Positions 1-7,889 of a stretch of 12,959 bases of DNA are shown one piece after another. The notes under the pieces are model-generated. The model did no database searches. It had not been told where the DNA came from and worked only from the letters and a program-made list of their open reading frames with translations. How positions within the stretch are numbered: position 1 is the first letter of the stretch; every line of letters begins with the position of its first letter. The position numbers were made by a program, and so were the translations under genes. The stretch is from Alphaproteobacteria bacterium (GTDB taxonomy: Bacteria > Pseudomonadota > Alphaproteobacteria > JABAAW01): NCBI GenBank assembly GCA_014239005.1, contig JABAAA010000021.1:1-12959 (forward strand). The letters run 5' to 3'.

Positions 1-387
1 CATGCCGCCCTGACTGAATCCGAACAGCGCGATCCTTTGAGCTGGCACCTCGTAGTGCGCGCTCAAAGCGTCTAACGCCTCGCTGACAGGGCTCTCGACC
101 TTCTTCAACCCTGAGACGACCTCTTCGTAGGAAAGCATCTGCAATGGAAACCACGCGCGTCCCGTGACAGAACCGCCGACAAGGCAAGGATCGGGAGCTT
201 GAAGAAAGACCTGCGCCGTATCAGGCATCGCGCGTGCAAACGCAGGAGCGAGCGGCAGCAAATCTTCGGCGCTCGCCCCAAAGCCGTGAAAGACGACCAA
301 CAGAAAACGCGGTCGCGTCTTCGGGCCTTGACGCTTGTCCTCCAATGTCAAAGCGTCGAGGTCGGCGAATCGTTGTTGCTCTACCAT
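1..387 (-). CDS. Alpha/beta-hydrolase, carboxylesterase/phospholipase family (partial, N-terminal 129 residues)
   Basis: This is the N-terminal part of a serine hydrolase of the carboxylesterase/phospholipase (Abhydrolase_2) family; the gene continues past the left edge. The product begins MVEQQRFADL. It has a core strand followed by an HGFG oxyanion-type motif at residues 34-37, the family-typical GRAWFPL at 76-82, and the nucleophile elbow GFSQG at 123-127 with Ser125 as the expected nucleophile. The later Asp and His of the triad lie outside the window. The start at 387 is supported by GGAG five bases upstream (393-396 on the plus strand). It lies 58 bp downstream of the CHCC zinc-finger gene on the same strand, so the two may be cotranscribed. 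Substrate is unknown; family members hydrolyse carboxyl or lysophospholipid esters. No signal peptide is visible, which suggests a cytoplasmic enzyme. The family call is firm. Confidence 0.88.
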   Translation of the reverse strand, partial: MVEQQRFADLDALTLEDKRQGPKTRPRFLLVVFHGFGASAEDLLPLAPAFARAMPDTAQVFLQAPDPCLVGGSVTGRAWFPLQMLSYEEVVSGLKKVESPVSEALDALSAHYEVPAQRIALFGFSQGGM

Positions 388-410
388 GTCAACTCCATAG
401 ATCTTGTCGT

Positions 411-444
411 GATTCTCTTGTTGTGATTCTCTTGTTGTGATTCT
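411..444. repeat. 14-bp tandem repeat, about 2.4 copies
   Basis: Two perfect copies of GATTCTCTTGTTGT (411-424, 425-438) are followed by a partial copy GATTCT (439-444). The array fills most of the 58-bp spacer between the zinc-finger gene and the hydrolase gene. It is noncoding and its unit resembles no other array in the window. Confidence 0.9.
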
Positions 445-445
445 T

Positions 446-658
446 TCAGACATTCTTGTCGAATCGCCGCGAGCAATAAGGGCATACAACAAAGCCCTCG
501 TCGTTCAGCGAAAGATAGACGACAGGATGCCCGCTGCCTTCGGCACCGCCGTTGCAACGCACGCGCCGAGAACTTTGCGGCGTTGTTTTTTTCGCCGCTT
601 CTTCGGGTTGTTGCGGGGGTTGTGGTGCGGATTGTTCTTGGTTCGTTTTGTGTTGCAT
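446..658 (-). CDS. CHCC zinc-finger domain protein (zf-CHCC), 70 aa
   Basis: This is a small zinc-binding protein with the CHCC finger found in many proteobacterial proteins and in the NDUFS6 subunit of mitochondrial complex I. The first ~33 residues are Gln/Pro-rich and look disordered. The finger follows, with ligands Cys35, His44, Cys59 and Cys62, in the contexts VRCNGG, SGHPVVYL and VVCPYCSRRF; the C-x8-H-x14-C-x2-C spacing matches the family. The ATG at 656-658 is chosen because GGAG (plus-strand 666-669) lies seven bases upstream. A longer start at 697 (83 aa) is possible. The same frame stays open far upstream, antisense to the ABC ATPase gene, so an automatic caller could extend the gene wrongly or miss it. 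The bacterial function is not settled; the NDUFS6 relationship suggests a structural or assembly role, but that is inference. Confidence 0.85.
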   Translation of the reverse strand: MQHKTNQEQSAPQPPQQPEEAAKKTTPQSSRRVRCNGGAEGSGHPVVYLSLNDEGFVVCPYCSRRFDKNV

Positions 659-665
659 GCCTTGG

Positions 666-669
666 CTCC
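666..669 (-). promoter_or_regulatory. Shine-Dalgarno site deciding the zinc-finger gene start
   Basis: GGAG read on the minus strand, seven bases before the ATG at 658. It favours this start over the upstream in-frame ATG at 697. Confidence 0.5.
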
Positions 670-676
670 GTCGGTC

Positions 677-706
677 TTGCTTCTTACCACTGACCATGTG
701 CATTAT
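677..706 (+). promoter_or_regulatory. Possible promoter for the ABC ATPase gene
   Basis: TTGCTT (677-682) and CATTAT (701-706) are separated by 18 bases, with TGTG just before the second box. They lie in the 81-bp spacer between the divergent zinc-finger and ABC genes, about 35 bases before the ABC start. Each hexamer only partly matches the sigma-70 consensus, so this is tentative. Confidence 0.25.
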
Positions 707-739
707 ACGAGACAGCACGCACAACAACAGCGAGATTCC

Positions 740-1702
740 ATGAGCCAGTTCCTCCCTTCGGTCAAAGCGGCGATTTCGATCGAGCGCACGACGAAACGCT
801 ACGATGCCGACCTTTTGGCGCTGGACGATGTTTCGTTGCATATTCCGCCCGGCTCTTTCATCGGGCTCTTGGGTCCGAACGGAGCGGGCAAGTCGACCTT
901 GATCAATATCTTGGGCGGGTTGGTGCTGAAAGACAAGGGACGCGTCTCGCTGTGGGGACGCGATGTGGACAAAGACCCGCGCAACGCGCGCGCCTCGATC
1001 GGCATCGTGCCGCAAGAAGTGTATATGGATCCCTTCTTCACCCCTCACGCCATGCTGGAGCTGTGCGCCGGGCTCTACGGCTTGCGGCGTAGCGAGCGAT
1101 GGAACGACACGCTCTTGGAACGGCTGGGCTTGGGCGACAAGAAGCATGTGTATTCGCGCTCGCTGTCCGGAGGCATGAAACGAAGGATGATGGTCGCGAA
1201 GGCGCTGGTGCATCGTCCTCCGATTCTCGTCTTGGACGAGCCCACGGCAGGCGTGGATGTCATGTTTCGCAAGCACCTGTGGGCCTTCGTCCAAGAGATG
1301 CACGCCGCAGGCACGACGATTCTGCTAACAACGCACTACTTGGAAGAAGCCGAAGCCCTGTGTGAAAAGATTGCGATCATCGATCGCGGCAAGATCGTCG
1401 CCTACGACAAAACCGCGACCTTGATCGCGCGGATGGCGACGAAATCGTTGCACATCACCTTTCGCGGAAAAAAACTTCCCACCCTCCTGGAAACCCTGCG
1501 CCTGCCCAAGCACGCGCACGTCGTCAGCAGCTCGAAGCACAGCATCGAGATCTGCTACAACCCGCAAAAGGTCGCCGTCGCCGTGTTGCTGGACGCTGTC
1601 CGCGACAAGGGGATAGTGATCCAAGACCTGACGACGAAAGAACCTTCGTTGGAAGAGGTGTTTTTGCAAGCGACCCAACAGGGCTTTGTCCCCAAAAAAT
1701 GA
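740..1702 (+). CDS. ABC transporter ATP-binding protein (ABC-2/exporter type), 320 aa
   Basis: This is the cytoplasmic ATPase of an ABC transporter, of the class that usually partners ABC-2-type membrane permeases in export. All nucleotide-binding motifs are present: Walker A GPNGAGKST (45-53), Q-loop Gln92, signature LSGGMKRR (142-149), Walker B ILVLDEP (162-168) and switch His199. Residues ~235-320 form the C-terminal extension common in this class. The ATG at 740 is used because the homologous part begins soon after it. The same frame is open back to 437, but that would overlap the zinc-finger gene, and the added residues do not resemble an ABC protein. The ribosome site is weak. The last four bases overlap the DUF502 gene (ATGA), so translation is probably coupled. 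No permease gene is visible. The transported substrate cannot be inferred. Confidence 0.92.
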   Translation: MSQFLPSVKAAISIERTTKRYDADLLALDDVSLHIPPGSFIGLLGPNGAGKSTLINILGGLVLKDKGRVSLWGRDVDKDPRNARASIGIVPQEVYMDPFFTPHAMLELCAGLYGLRRSERWNDTLLERLGLGDKKHVYSRSLSGGMKRRMMVAKALVHRPPILVLDEPTAGVDVMFRKHLWAFVQEMHAAGTTILLTTHYLEEAEALCEKIAIIDRGKIVAYDKTATLIARMATKSLHITFRGKKLPTLLETLRLPKHAHVVSSSKHSIEICYNPQKVAVAVLLDAVRDKGIVIQDLTTKEPSLEEVFLQATQQGFVPKK

Positions 1703-2460
1703 TGAGCGCGCAACAAAAACGAACTGCTGGCAGGCGACCGCCTAAGAAAAAGACGCCTCTAGCTTTCTTCGGAGTGGGCGGCTACATGCGGCGCAGCTTT
1801 TTTGCCGGGCTCATCGTGTTGATGCCCTTCGTTTTCACCTTCGTGATCGTGCGCTGGTTCGTCTTCTTCATCGATTCGCGCATCGCGCCCTTGATTCCTC
1901 AACGGCTGTCCGCATGGACGATCGAACATATCGGCGTCGATCCTGTGCGCGACATTCCTGGGGCAGGCATCGTCATCTTCTTCGTTGCAACGATGATCGT
2001 CGGCATCTTCGCGCGCGGACTCATCGGCGCGTGGATCTTGGGACGCATCGAACGCGTCTTGCAACTCATGCCGCTGTTGCCGAAAATCTACTCGACGACC
2101 AAACAGATCTTCGCAACGCTCCTTCGTCCCGACAAGAAGACCGCCTTTCGCAAAGCTGTGTTGGTGCAGTATCCGCGCAAGGGATGTTGGACGATCGGTT
2201 TTCTGACGGCTGAGAGTATTCCTGAAATTTCCAAGAAGGTTGGCTGTCCTGCTATGCGTGTTGTTTTTGTGCCGACGACGCCGAATCCGACTTCGGGTTT
2301 TATTGTTTTCTTTGCCAAGGAGGAGACGATCGACCTCGACATGAAAGTCGAAGACGCCGTGAAAATGGTGTTCTCATTCGGCATCGTGCAACCGCCGATG
2401 CTTGTGGGAAAAAAGAAACTTGGCAGCCGAACAACAACTGCTCGCCGTGTAAAGCCTTGA
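1699..2460 (+). CDS. DUF502 family membrane protein, 253 aa
   Basis: This is an inner-membrane protein of the DUF502 family, whose function is not established. After a basic N-terminus (residues 7-19 rich in Lys/Arg) there are two hydrophobic segments at ~33-57 and ~87-113. A soluble domain follows, with the conserved motifs PLLPKIYSTTKQ (125-136), PRKGCWTIGFLT (159-170) and VFVPTTPNPTSGF (189-201). The length is within the normal range for the family. Two ATG codons are adjacent (1699 and 1702); the first overlaps the ABC ATPase stop as ATGA, which suggests coupled translation. The C-terminus is short and basic. The gene ends 41 bp before the convergent dnaQ stop, across a TTGAC-type tandem repeat. 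Whether it works with the upstream ATPase is inference from position only. Confidence 0.9.
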   Translation: MMSAQQKRTAGRRPPKKKTPLAFFGVGGYMRRSFFAGLIVLMPFVFTFVIVRWFVFFIDSRIAPLIPQRLSAWTIEHIGVDPVRDIPGAGIVIFFVATMIVGIFARGLIGAWILGRIERVLQLMPLLPKIYSTTKQIFATLLRPDKKTAFRKAVLVQYPRKGCWTIGFLTAESIPEISKKVGCPAMRVVFVPTTPNPTSGFIVFFAKEETIDLDMKVEDAVKMVFSFGIVQPPMLVGKKKLGSRTTTARRVKP

Positions 2461-2483
2461 CAATGTCTTGACAACGTCTTGAC
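2456..2483. repeat. 11-bp tandem repeat, about 2.5 copies
   Basis: CTTGACAATGT (2456-2466) and CTTGACAACGT (2467-2477) are followed by CTTGAC (2478-2483). The array begins in the last codons of the DUF502 gene and runs into the spacer before the convergent dnaQ stop. The TTGAC cores look like -35 boxes but no -10 partner is evident. Confidence 0.8.
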
Positions 2484-2501
2484 GGAATTGATCCTTGCCC
2501 G

Positions 2502-3266
2502 TCAGGTTTGTTGTTGGTGGATCTTGGCAAGCAAGGCGCGATGCGCAACCCTCTCCTCAGGGCTTGCGGGCAAGACGCGAAGGGGCGGACGCTCTTTCCT
2601 TTGCTCTGTCGCTTGTGGACTCTGCCCTTTAAGCGAACTCATTTGTGAGCTCGGTTGCGAGCTCGGCTGCGAGCTCGGCTTGGCTTCAGCAGGAGCGACG
2701 GGCAAAGGCTCGGCGAAGGGCTTGACAAGAGGCTCGGCGAAACCTATTCCCTGCTGCCTTCCTCCGCGCAGTTCCAAATAGACCTTGGCAAGTAGATGCG
2801 CGTCGGTCAGCGCGCCGTGTCGTTCACGCACGGAGAGATCGATTCCATAACGGCGACACAGCGCGTCCAAGCCGACGCGATCGCCACGAAACCGATCTTG
2901 AGCCAGCACGAGCGTGTCGCAAACGGGATTGGAAAGGGGAGGCTTCGCGCAACATTTCAGCTCGTTGTTGAGAAAGCCCAAGTCGAAGGGAGCGTTGTGG
3001 ATCACCAAAGCCGCGTCTCCGAAGAACTCCAAGAGCTCGTCGGCAATATCGGCAAAGCGCGGCATGCTTTTGACGAAGTTGTCGTCGATGCCGTGGATTT
3101 CGCGCGCGCTTTCGGGAATGTCGCGTTCAGGGTTGAGGTAGCGATGGAACTCGTTTCCTGTCGGCACGCAATGTTGCAGTTCGACGCAGCCGATCTCGAC
3201 GATCTTGTGCCCCTGCAGCGCGTCCAGCCCTGTTGTTTCCGTATCGACGACGATCTCGCGCATCAT
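2502..3266 (-). CDS. dnaQ: DnaQ-family 3'-5' exonuclease, DNA polymerase III epsilon subunit
   Basis: This is the proofreading exonuclease of DNA polymerase III, which removes mispaired 3' ends during replication. All three Exo motifs are present: Exo I VVDTETTGLD with Asp8 and Glu10, Exo II HNAPFDLGFLN with Asp95, and Exo III HGALTDAHLLA with His150 and Asp155, the DEDDh arrangement. A low-complexity linker (~177-232) follows, containing two FAEPL copies and three PSSQ copies. The tail ASPEERVAHRALLAKI (234-249) resembles the C-terminal segment of alphaproteobacterial epsilon subunits. The protein is 254 aa, near the usual size. Two ATGs are adjacent (3264-3266 and 3261-3263); the first is used. 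The frame is open to 3470 but that would overlap the MATE gene. The ribosome site is weak and sits against a 14-bp tandem repeat. It is probably last in the uvrD-MATE-dnaQ unit. A stand-alone DnaQ-like exonuclease is the alternative. Confidence 0.9.
   Translation of the reverse strand: MMREIVVDTETTGLDALQGHKIVEIGCVELQHCVPTGNEFHRYLNPERDIPESAREIHGIDDNFVKSMPRFADIADELLEFFGDAALVIHNAPFDLGFLNNELKCCAKPPLSNPVCDTLVLAQDRFRGDRVGLDALCRRYGIDLSVRERHGALTDAHLLAKVYLELRGGRQQGIGFAEPLVKPFAEPLPVAPAEAKPSSQPSSQPSSQMSSLKGQSPQATEQRKERPPLRVLPASPEERVAHRALLAKIHQQQT
2635..2682. repeat. 12-bp tandem repeat within dnaQ (PSSQ linker)
   Basis: Three close copies of GAGCTCGGYTGC (2647-2658, 2659-2670, 2671-2682) follow a degenerate copy at 2635-2646. 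They encode the PSSQ repeats at about residues 197-208 of the DnaQ linker. The period is a multiple of three, so copy-number change would keep the frame. Confidence 0.88.
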
Positions 3267-3269
3267 GCC

Positions 3270-3305
3270 CGCTTGCTTCAAACCGCTTGCTTCAAACCTC
3301 TTGCC
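3270..3305. repeat. 14-bp tandem repeat upstream of dnaQ, about 2.5 copies
   Basis: CGCTTGCTTCAAAC occurs twice exactly (3270-3283, 3284-3297), then a partial third copy (3298-3305). The array fills most of the 44-bp spacer between the MATE stop and the dnaQ start, covering the place where the dnaQ ribosome-binding site should lie. Confidence 0.9.
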
Positions 3306-3310
3306 TTCTG

Positions 3311-4693
3311 TCAGCGCGTCTTCTTGCGCCATTGCTTCCACGCAACATAGAGCGTGAGCGCACGCAAGACAAAGAAAAGATACAGCGCGACCCACAAGCC
3401 CGTGTTGCCAAAAAGCGCGGTGAGCGGCAGGGCTGCGAGCACAAATCCTGCGGCTGCCAGCGCCATGCACACCATGATTTCACGCGTGAGCGTGAGTCCG
3501 AGGAAGATGCCGTCCCATGCGTAAGCCCATACGGCGACGACGGGAACGAAGACAGCAAACCAGCGATAGGCGGGGGCAGCAGCGCGAACTGCCTCGATAT
3601 CGGTGAAGCCCGCGACGATCGTGGCGAAAGCAAGCGCGTAGACGCAAGCGAACAGAAGGGCGAACAGGCACGACCACACGAAGACGGTGTGCACCACCGC
3701 ATCGAGGGCTTGTCGCCTCTTCTTCTTGCTGGCGTGTCGTGCCACCTGCTCTCCCGCCATCGCCTCGCCTGCCAGCGCGAACCCGTCCAGCGCGTAGGCG
3801 GCGATCTCGATCAACTGCCGCAGGATCGTGTTGACGGCAAGCGCGATGTTGCCGACCGAAGCCGACAGCAACCAAAAGAACTGAAATGCCAGCAGCATGC
3901 ACAGCGTGCGCAAAAAGATGTGTGTGTTAATGGCGAAGAATCGTCTTATCTCGCGCACATTCAGAAGGTCTGCGCGTGCGATCTTGCGCGACAGCTTCAA
4001 GTGAGGAGAGCGCGCGAGAACTCTCACGACGCAAACGAGCGCGAGGGTTGCGCCGATGATTTCGGCAGCCACGGTTGCCCACGCGATGCCAAGGACTCCC
4101 CACCCGCATCCGAAGGCGAGCAGAGGGCTCAAGACGATGTTGACAGCGATCACCGAAGTTTGGATCGCCATCATCAAGGTGCTGCGATTGACGCCCAAGA
4201 ACCATCCGTAGAACGCGTATGAGGCAAGCGCGAAGGGAGCGCCGACAAAACGCACGCGCAAATACTGTGAGAAGGGTTGGGTCAGGCTTTTGTCTTGAAC
4301 ATAGAGTTCGACTGCAAAAAGCACGATCAAGGGAGAAAGCACCAACAGCACCGTCCCAAGCACTGCCCCGCACCCCGCGCCGCGCAAGAGCGAAAGCCGT
4401 ACACCGCGCGCGTCGTTGGCACCAAGGGCTTGAGCGGTGACCCCTGTCGTTCCCATGCGCAAGAACCCGAAGAGCCAAAAGACGAAATGGGCGAAGATGC
4501 TTCCCAACCCTACGGCGGCGAGGAAGGCTACGCCGGGCATGCGTCCTGCGACGGCGGTGTCCACCACCCCCAACAGCGCGATCGTGACATGCCCTGCGAT
4601 GATCGGGGCTGCGCGGCGCAAGCAATCTTGCGACGAGGGGGTGCGCAAGAAAGCTGCGATTCTCCTTGCGCCGTCAATCGAGCGCGATGACAT
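3311..4693 (-). CDS. MATE family efflux transporter, DinF-like, 460 aa
   Basis: This is a polytopic inner-membrane transporter of the MATE family, expected to exchange cationic or drug-like compounds for Na+ or H+. The length fits the 12-helix fold, and hydrophobic segments are spread throughout. The first helix region carries LLGVVDTAVAGRM (40-52), and FLRMGTTGVTAQALGA (77-92) is the signature of the DinF-like branch. The duplicated second half includes IALAVNTILRQLIEIAAYALDG. The ATG at 4693 is chosen because homology starts shortly after it; the open frame extends to 4801 inside uvrD, with added residues that look non-native. The start overlaps the uvrD stop by 20 bp, so the two are probably cotranscribed and coupled. 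The substrate cannot be deduced; DinF relatives have been tied to stress responses, but that does not establish the role here. Confidence 0.9.
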   Translation of the reverse strand: MSSRSIDGARRIAAFLRTPSSQDCLRRAAPIIAGHVTIALLGVVDTAVAGRMPGVAFLAAVGLGSIFAHFVFWLFGFLRMGTTGVTAQALGANDARGVRLSLLRGAGCGAVLGTVLLVLSPLIVLFAVELYVQDKSLTQPFSQYLRVRFVGAPFALASYAFYGWFLGVNRSTLMMAIQTSVIAVNIVLSPLLAFGCGWGVLGIAWATVAAEIIGATLALVCVVRVLARSPHLKLSRKIARADLLNVREIRRFFAINTHIFLRTLCMLLAFQFFWLLSASVGNIALAVNTILRQLIEIAAYALDGFALAGEAMAGEQVARHASKKKRRQALDAVVHTVFVWSCLFALLFACVYALAFATIVAGFTDIEAVRAAAPAYRWFAVFVPVVAVWAYAWDGIFLGLTLTREIMVCMALAAAGFVLAALPLTALFGNTGLWVALYLFFVLRALTLYVAWKQWRKKTR

Positions 4694-6905
4694 AGTCGGG
4701 ATCGATGCGATAGACGCCTTTGTTCGGAAAGGCGACGGTAAACGAGTTCTTCTCCAAGCCGACGATGCGTCCCTCGCCGAGCTGACGATGCTTGCACGCA
4801 TCGCCTATCTTCCAGTCGTTCGTCTTCACATGGTTTGCCAGCCCTTGCGATTCGTGGTGCGTTTCTTTCTTACTTGTATGTGCGTTTTCTTCCAAGGGCT
4901 CATCCGTGTGAAACGACGCAACGTCGCTTGACGCGTGCCATCTCTCTGCTGCGTCGCTGATGTCGTGGACGAAGGGCTCGTCGTGGTCGACGACATCGTT
5001 CGGGATCTCTTTGAGAAAACGCGACGGCGCAGCAGTACGCATCTGTCCGAAGATATGACGCAGGCGCGCATAGCCTATCGTCACATGCTTGCGCGCACGC
5101 GTGAGCGCGACATAGGCGAGACGTCGCTCTTCTTCCAACGCCTGTTCGCCTTTTTCTTGCAGGCTCCGCTGCATCGGAAACAATCCTTCTTCCCAACCCG
5201 GCAGGAAGACGGCGTCGAACTCCAAACCCTTGGCAGCATGCATGGTCATGACGGCAACGCGACCCTTGCCGTCCTCCTCCTCGCCCTCGACGACCAACGC
5301 GACATGCTCTAGAAAGCTCTCCAGGCTCTCGACCTCCTCCAAGGCGGAGTAGAGCTCGCGGATGTTGTCGAGGCGCGTTTGCTCGTCCGCCTTCCCGCGC
5401 CAGTGTTGAAGGTAGCCCGATTGCACGACGACAAGCTCAACAAGGCTGCGCAACGAAAGCTCGGACGCTTTCTTGCGCCAACCCTCGATCTGTTTGCATA
5501 ACAGCGCAAGCATCTGAGCCGCGCGTCCTTTCACCGTCCCTTGCTCTAACAATCCTGCCACGGCTTCTTGCATCGGCAAGCCTTGCGCGTGCGCAAACGC
5601 TGCCAGCTTTTGCAAGGTGACCGCGCCCAATCCTCGTACGGGCTTGTTCGCAATGCGTCGAAAAGCCAAGTCGTCGGCGCTTTGATGCGTCGCGCGCAGG
5701 TAGGCAACGACATCGCGGATCTCTTCGCGCTCGTAGAAACGCGCGCCTCCGACGATGCGATAGGGAATATCCTCGAACAGAAAGGCTTCTTCAAAGGCGC
5801 GCGTCTGTGCACCCGTGCGCACGAGGACGGCGGTCTGTCCGTAATCGATCGCATGCTTGCGGTGCAGCGACTCGATCTCCTCGACGATGGAGCGAGCCTC
5901 ACTCCTGCCGTCGTAAAATCCTCGCACAGCGATTCGCTCCTGTGCGCCGAATCCCCGTTCTTCTGTCCACAGATTTTTTCCCATGCGTTGCTTGTTCCGA
6001 CGAATCAGTCCTGCTGCAGCCCGCAAGATATGGGGTTGCGAGCGATAGTTGCGTTCCAAGCGAATGACGCGTGCACGCGGGAAATCTTTTTCAAAGCGCA
6101 GAATGTTCCCGACCTCCGCGCCGCGCCAGCCGTAGATCGACTGGTCGTCGTCGCCGACACAACAAATGTTTTTATGTCCTTCGGCGAGCAAACGCATCCA
6201 CAAGTACTGGGCGATGTTCGTGTCTTGATACTCGTCGATCAACAGATAGCGATACTGCTCGCGGCAACGTTGCAAGATGTCGGCGTTGTGGCGGAAGAGC
6301 TCGACACAATGAAGGATCAGGTCGCCGAAGTCGCACGCACCCGACGCGACAAGACGTTGCTGATAGAGTCGATAGACCTTGCGCGCACAACCCGCCGCCT
6401 CTTCTTCGTCGACGGCATCCGGCAGCAGCGCGCTGTCTTTCCACCGCTGGATCATCCAAACCCATCGTCGCGTGGATGCCAGATCGGATTCCAGCGACAG
6501 CTCTTGCAAGACTTCTTTGAGCAGACGGCGTTGGTCGTCCGTATCGACGATTGTGAAATCGCGCCGCAAGCCGATGGTTTCAGCGTGTCGTCGCAGCAGC
6601 TTGACGGAGAGCGAGTGGAAGGTGCCGAGCGCCATGCGATGGGTCTCTGCGCCCAAGAGCGATTCGACGCGGCTTACGATTTCGCGCGCGGCTTTGTTCG
6701 TAAAGGTGGCAGCCAAGACCTGCGAAGGAAAGGCGAATCGTTTCACGACCAGCATCATCAGACGCACGGTCAGCACACGCGTCTTGCCCGTTCCCGCGCC
6801 CGCCAGCACGAGCAGCGGTCCTTGCAAGCATTCGACGGCTTCGCGCTGCTTGTCGTTCAGGGATTCCAGCCATGTCTGTTCGAATTGTGCCTGATCGATA
6901 TCCAC
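4674..6905 (-). CDS. uvrD: UvrD/PcrA-type ATP-dependent DNA helicase
   Basis: This is a superfamily 1A 3'-5' DNA helicase that removes UvrC and the excised oligonucleotide in nucleotide excision repair, and strips proteins from DNA. At 743 aa it is full length. Motifs in order: Walker A GAGTGKT (36-42), Ia AATFTNKAA (65-73), II DEYQDTN (224-230), [15 protein letters not shown] (251-262), IV NYRSQ (286-290), [11 protein letters not shown] (554-563) and [11 protein letters not shown] (598-606). After a linker rich in charged residues and His (~635-695), residues 696-743 form the C-terminal Tudor-like domain known to contact RNA polymerase in this family. The start is GTG at 6905, supported by AAGGA seven bases upstream; no in-frame ATG fits. 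It heads a minus-strand unit with the MATE and dnaQ genes and is divergent from dapD. PcrA, Rep and UvrD are not separable with certainty, but the Tudor-like tail favours UvrD/PcrA. Confidence 0.95.
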   Translation of the reverse strand: MDIDQAQFEQTWLESLNDKQREAVECLQGPLLVLAGAGTGKTRVLTVRLMMLVVKRFAFPSQVLAATFTNKAAREIVSRVESLLGAETHRMALGTFHSLSVKLLRRHAETIGLRRDFTIVDTDDQRRLLKEVLQELSLESDLASTRRWVWMIQRWKDSALLPDAVDEEEAAGCARKVYRLYQQRLVASGACDFGDLILHCVELFRHNADILQRCREQYRYLLIDEYQDTNIAQYLWMRLLAEGHKNICCVGDDDQSIYGWRGAEVGNILRFEKDFPRARVIRLERNYRSQPHILRAAAGLIRRNKQRMGKNLWTEERGFGAQERIAVRGFYDGRSEARSIVEEIESLHRKHAIDYGQTAVLVRTGAQTRAFEEAFLFEDIPYRIVGGARFYEREEIRDVVAYLRATHQSADDLAFRRIANKPVRGLGAVTLQKLAAFAHAQGLPMQEAVAGLLEQGTVKGRAAQMLALLCKQIEGWRKKASELSLRSLVELVVVQSGYLQHWRGKADEQTRLDNIRELYSALEEVESLESFLEHVALVVEGEEEDGKGRVAVMTMHAAKGLEFDAVFLPGWEEGLFPMQRSLQEKGEQALEEERRLAYVALTRARKHVTIGYARLRHIFGQMRTAAPSRFLKEIPNDVVDHDEPFVHDISDAAERWHASSDVASFHTDEPLEENAHTSKKETHHESQGLANHVKTNDWKIGDACKHRQLGEGRIVGLEKNSFTVAFPNKGVYRIDPDYVIALD

Positions 6906-7031
6906 GCGTGTTTCCTTGCAAACGCTTCTCTTCTAGGCTATGTTTTACACATTGACTCTGCAAAGGCAAACGAGCAGACTGCTCGCGCCGTAACGGTTTT
7001 CTGCCTCGCGCGTCTGATACGCTCTGTTTCC
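6906..7031. promoter_or_regulatory. Divergent uvrD/dapD regulatory spacer with a perfect dyad
   Basis: This 126-bp spacer must hold the promoters for both transcription units. A perfect inverted repeat, CGAGCA-GAC-TGCTCG (6971-6985), lies 46 bp before dapD. TTGACT (6952-6957) is a good -35-like box for dapD; with 17-bp spacing the -10 position would fall on the dyad (CAGACT), a poor match. On the minus strand a -10-like TAAAAC (6942-6947), preceded by TGTG, could serve uvrD. A smaller palindrome, CCGTAACGG, followed by TTTT lies just after the dyad. The dyad could be an operator or a leader hairpin; its role is not established. Confidence 0.4.
6913..6917 (-). promoter_or_regulatory. Shine-Dalgarno site supporting the uvrD GTG start
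   Basis: AAGGA on the minus strand, seven bases before GTG at 6905. It decides a GTG start where no ATG is available in frame. Confidence 0.6.
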
Positions 7032-7889
7032 ATGTCCGACCCTCACCGCGAATCGATCGAATCTTTTTGGGAAGAGCGTGATTCGCTCTCCCCCTCCTCT
7101 GTAGCAGCACGCGACACCCTCGATGCGGTTCTCGCGCGCTTGGATGCAGGGGAGATTCGCGCCGCCGAAAAGCAAGGCGACCAATGGATCGCCTGCGAAT
7201 GGGTCAAGAAAGCGATCCTCCTCTCTTTCCTGCTCAGCCCGATGAAGCCGATCGCAGGCGCACCGCAAGGAAGCTCGTGGTGGGACAAGGTCGACAACAA
7301 GTTTCTGGGCTGGAACGAACAAGATTTTCAGCGCGCCGCCTTTCGTGCCGTCCCCAGCTGCGTCGTGCGCCGAGGCGCTTACATTGCACGCAATGTCGTC
7401 TTGATGCCCTGCTTCGTCAACATCGGTGCCTATGTCGACGAAGGTACGATGGTCGATACATGGTCTACGATCGGCTCTTGCGCGCAAATCGGCAAGCGCG
7501 TGCATGTCTCGGGTGGCGCGGGCATCGGCGGCGTTCTGGAGCCCTTGCAAGCTGCCCCTGTGATCGTCGAAGACGATTGCTTCATCGGCGCGCGCTCGGA
7601 AGTCGCCGAAGGCGTGGTCGTGGAACAGGGCAGCGTGATCGCCATGGGCGTCTTTTTAGGACAATCGACGCGAATCGTCGATCGCAACAGCGGCGAGGTA
7701 CATGTCGGGCGCGTGCCGGCGGGCTCGGTCGTCGTACCGGGTTCGCTGCCCGCACGAACACCGAAATTTGCCGACGGCAGCGTTGCGCCAAACTTGGCTT
7801 GTGCCGTGATCGTCAAACGGGTCGATGCAAGGACAAAATCCAAAACCGCCATCAACGACCTGCTACGAGACGCGTTGCAACAAGCGTGA
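7032..7889 (+). CDS. dapD: 2,3,4,5-tetrahydropyridine-2,6-dicarboxylate N-succinyltransferase
   Basis: DapD transfers the succinyl group of succinyl-CoA to tetrahydrodipicolinate, a cytoplasmic step in the succinylase route to meso-diaminopimelate and lysine. The 285-residue product has a helical N-terminal domain (to ~105) and a left-handed beta-helix made of hexapeptide repeats. The family core is clear in [20 protein letters not shown] (125-144), [13 protein letters not shown] (159-171) and [14 protein letters not shown] (181-194). The ATG at 7032 gives the normal family N-terminus ([12 protein letters not shown]). The frame is open for about 1.46 kb upstream, but that stretch is antisense to uvrD and is not DapD-like. 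No strong Shine-Dalgarno is visible. dapE follows 10 bp later. The expected form is a trimer, as is usual for the family. Confidence 0.97.
   Translation: MSDPHRESIESFWEERDSLSPSSVAARDTLDAVLARLDAGEIRAAEKQGDQWIACEWVKKAILLSFLLSPMKPIAGAPQGSSWWDKVDNKFLGWNEQDFQRAAFRAVPSCVVRRGAYIARNVVLMPCFVNIGAYVDEGTMVDTWSTIGSCAQIGKRVHVSGGAGIGGVLEPLQAAPVIVEDDCFIGARSEVAEGVVVEQGSVIAMGVFLGQSTRIVDRNSGEVHVGRVPAGSVVVPGSLPARTPKFADGSVAPNLACAVIVKRVDARTKSKTAINDLLRDALQQA

Noticed and set aside
659..1303. Minus-strand extension of the zinc-finger frame
   Set aside because: It is antisense to the ABC ATPase gene, resembles no protein, and a ribosome site supports the start at 658.
2456..2483. TTGAC repeats as a promoter array
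   Set aside because: No -10 box lies at a suitable distance, and the genes around it converge, so there is no gene to drive.
2480..2504. Inverted repeat TGACGG...CCGTCA between the convergent DUF502 and dnaQ genes as a terminator
   Set aside because: The stem is only 6 bp with a 13-base loop and no T-run on either strand.
3233..4222. 329-codon plus-strand open frame
   Set aside because: It is antisense to the MATE gene, with Gln/Arg/His-rich composition typical of shadow frames and no domain.
5568..7031. Long plus-strand open frame running into dapD (773 codons in total)
   Set aside because: It is antisense to uvrD over nearly its whole length, has no family motifs before residue 1 of DapD, and DapD has a natural N-terminus at 7032. 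Stop-free antisense frames are expected at this base composition.
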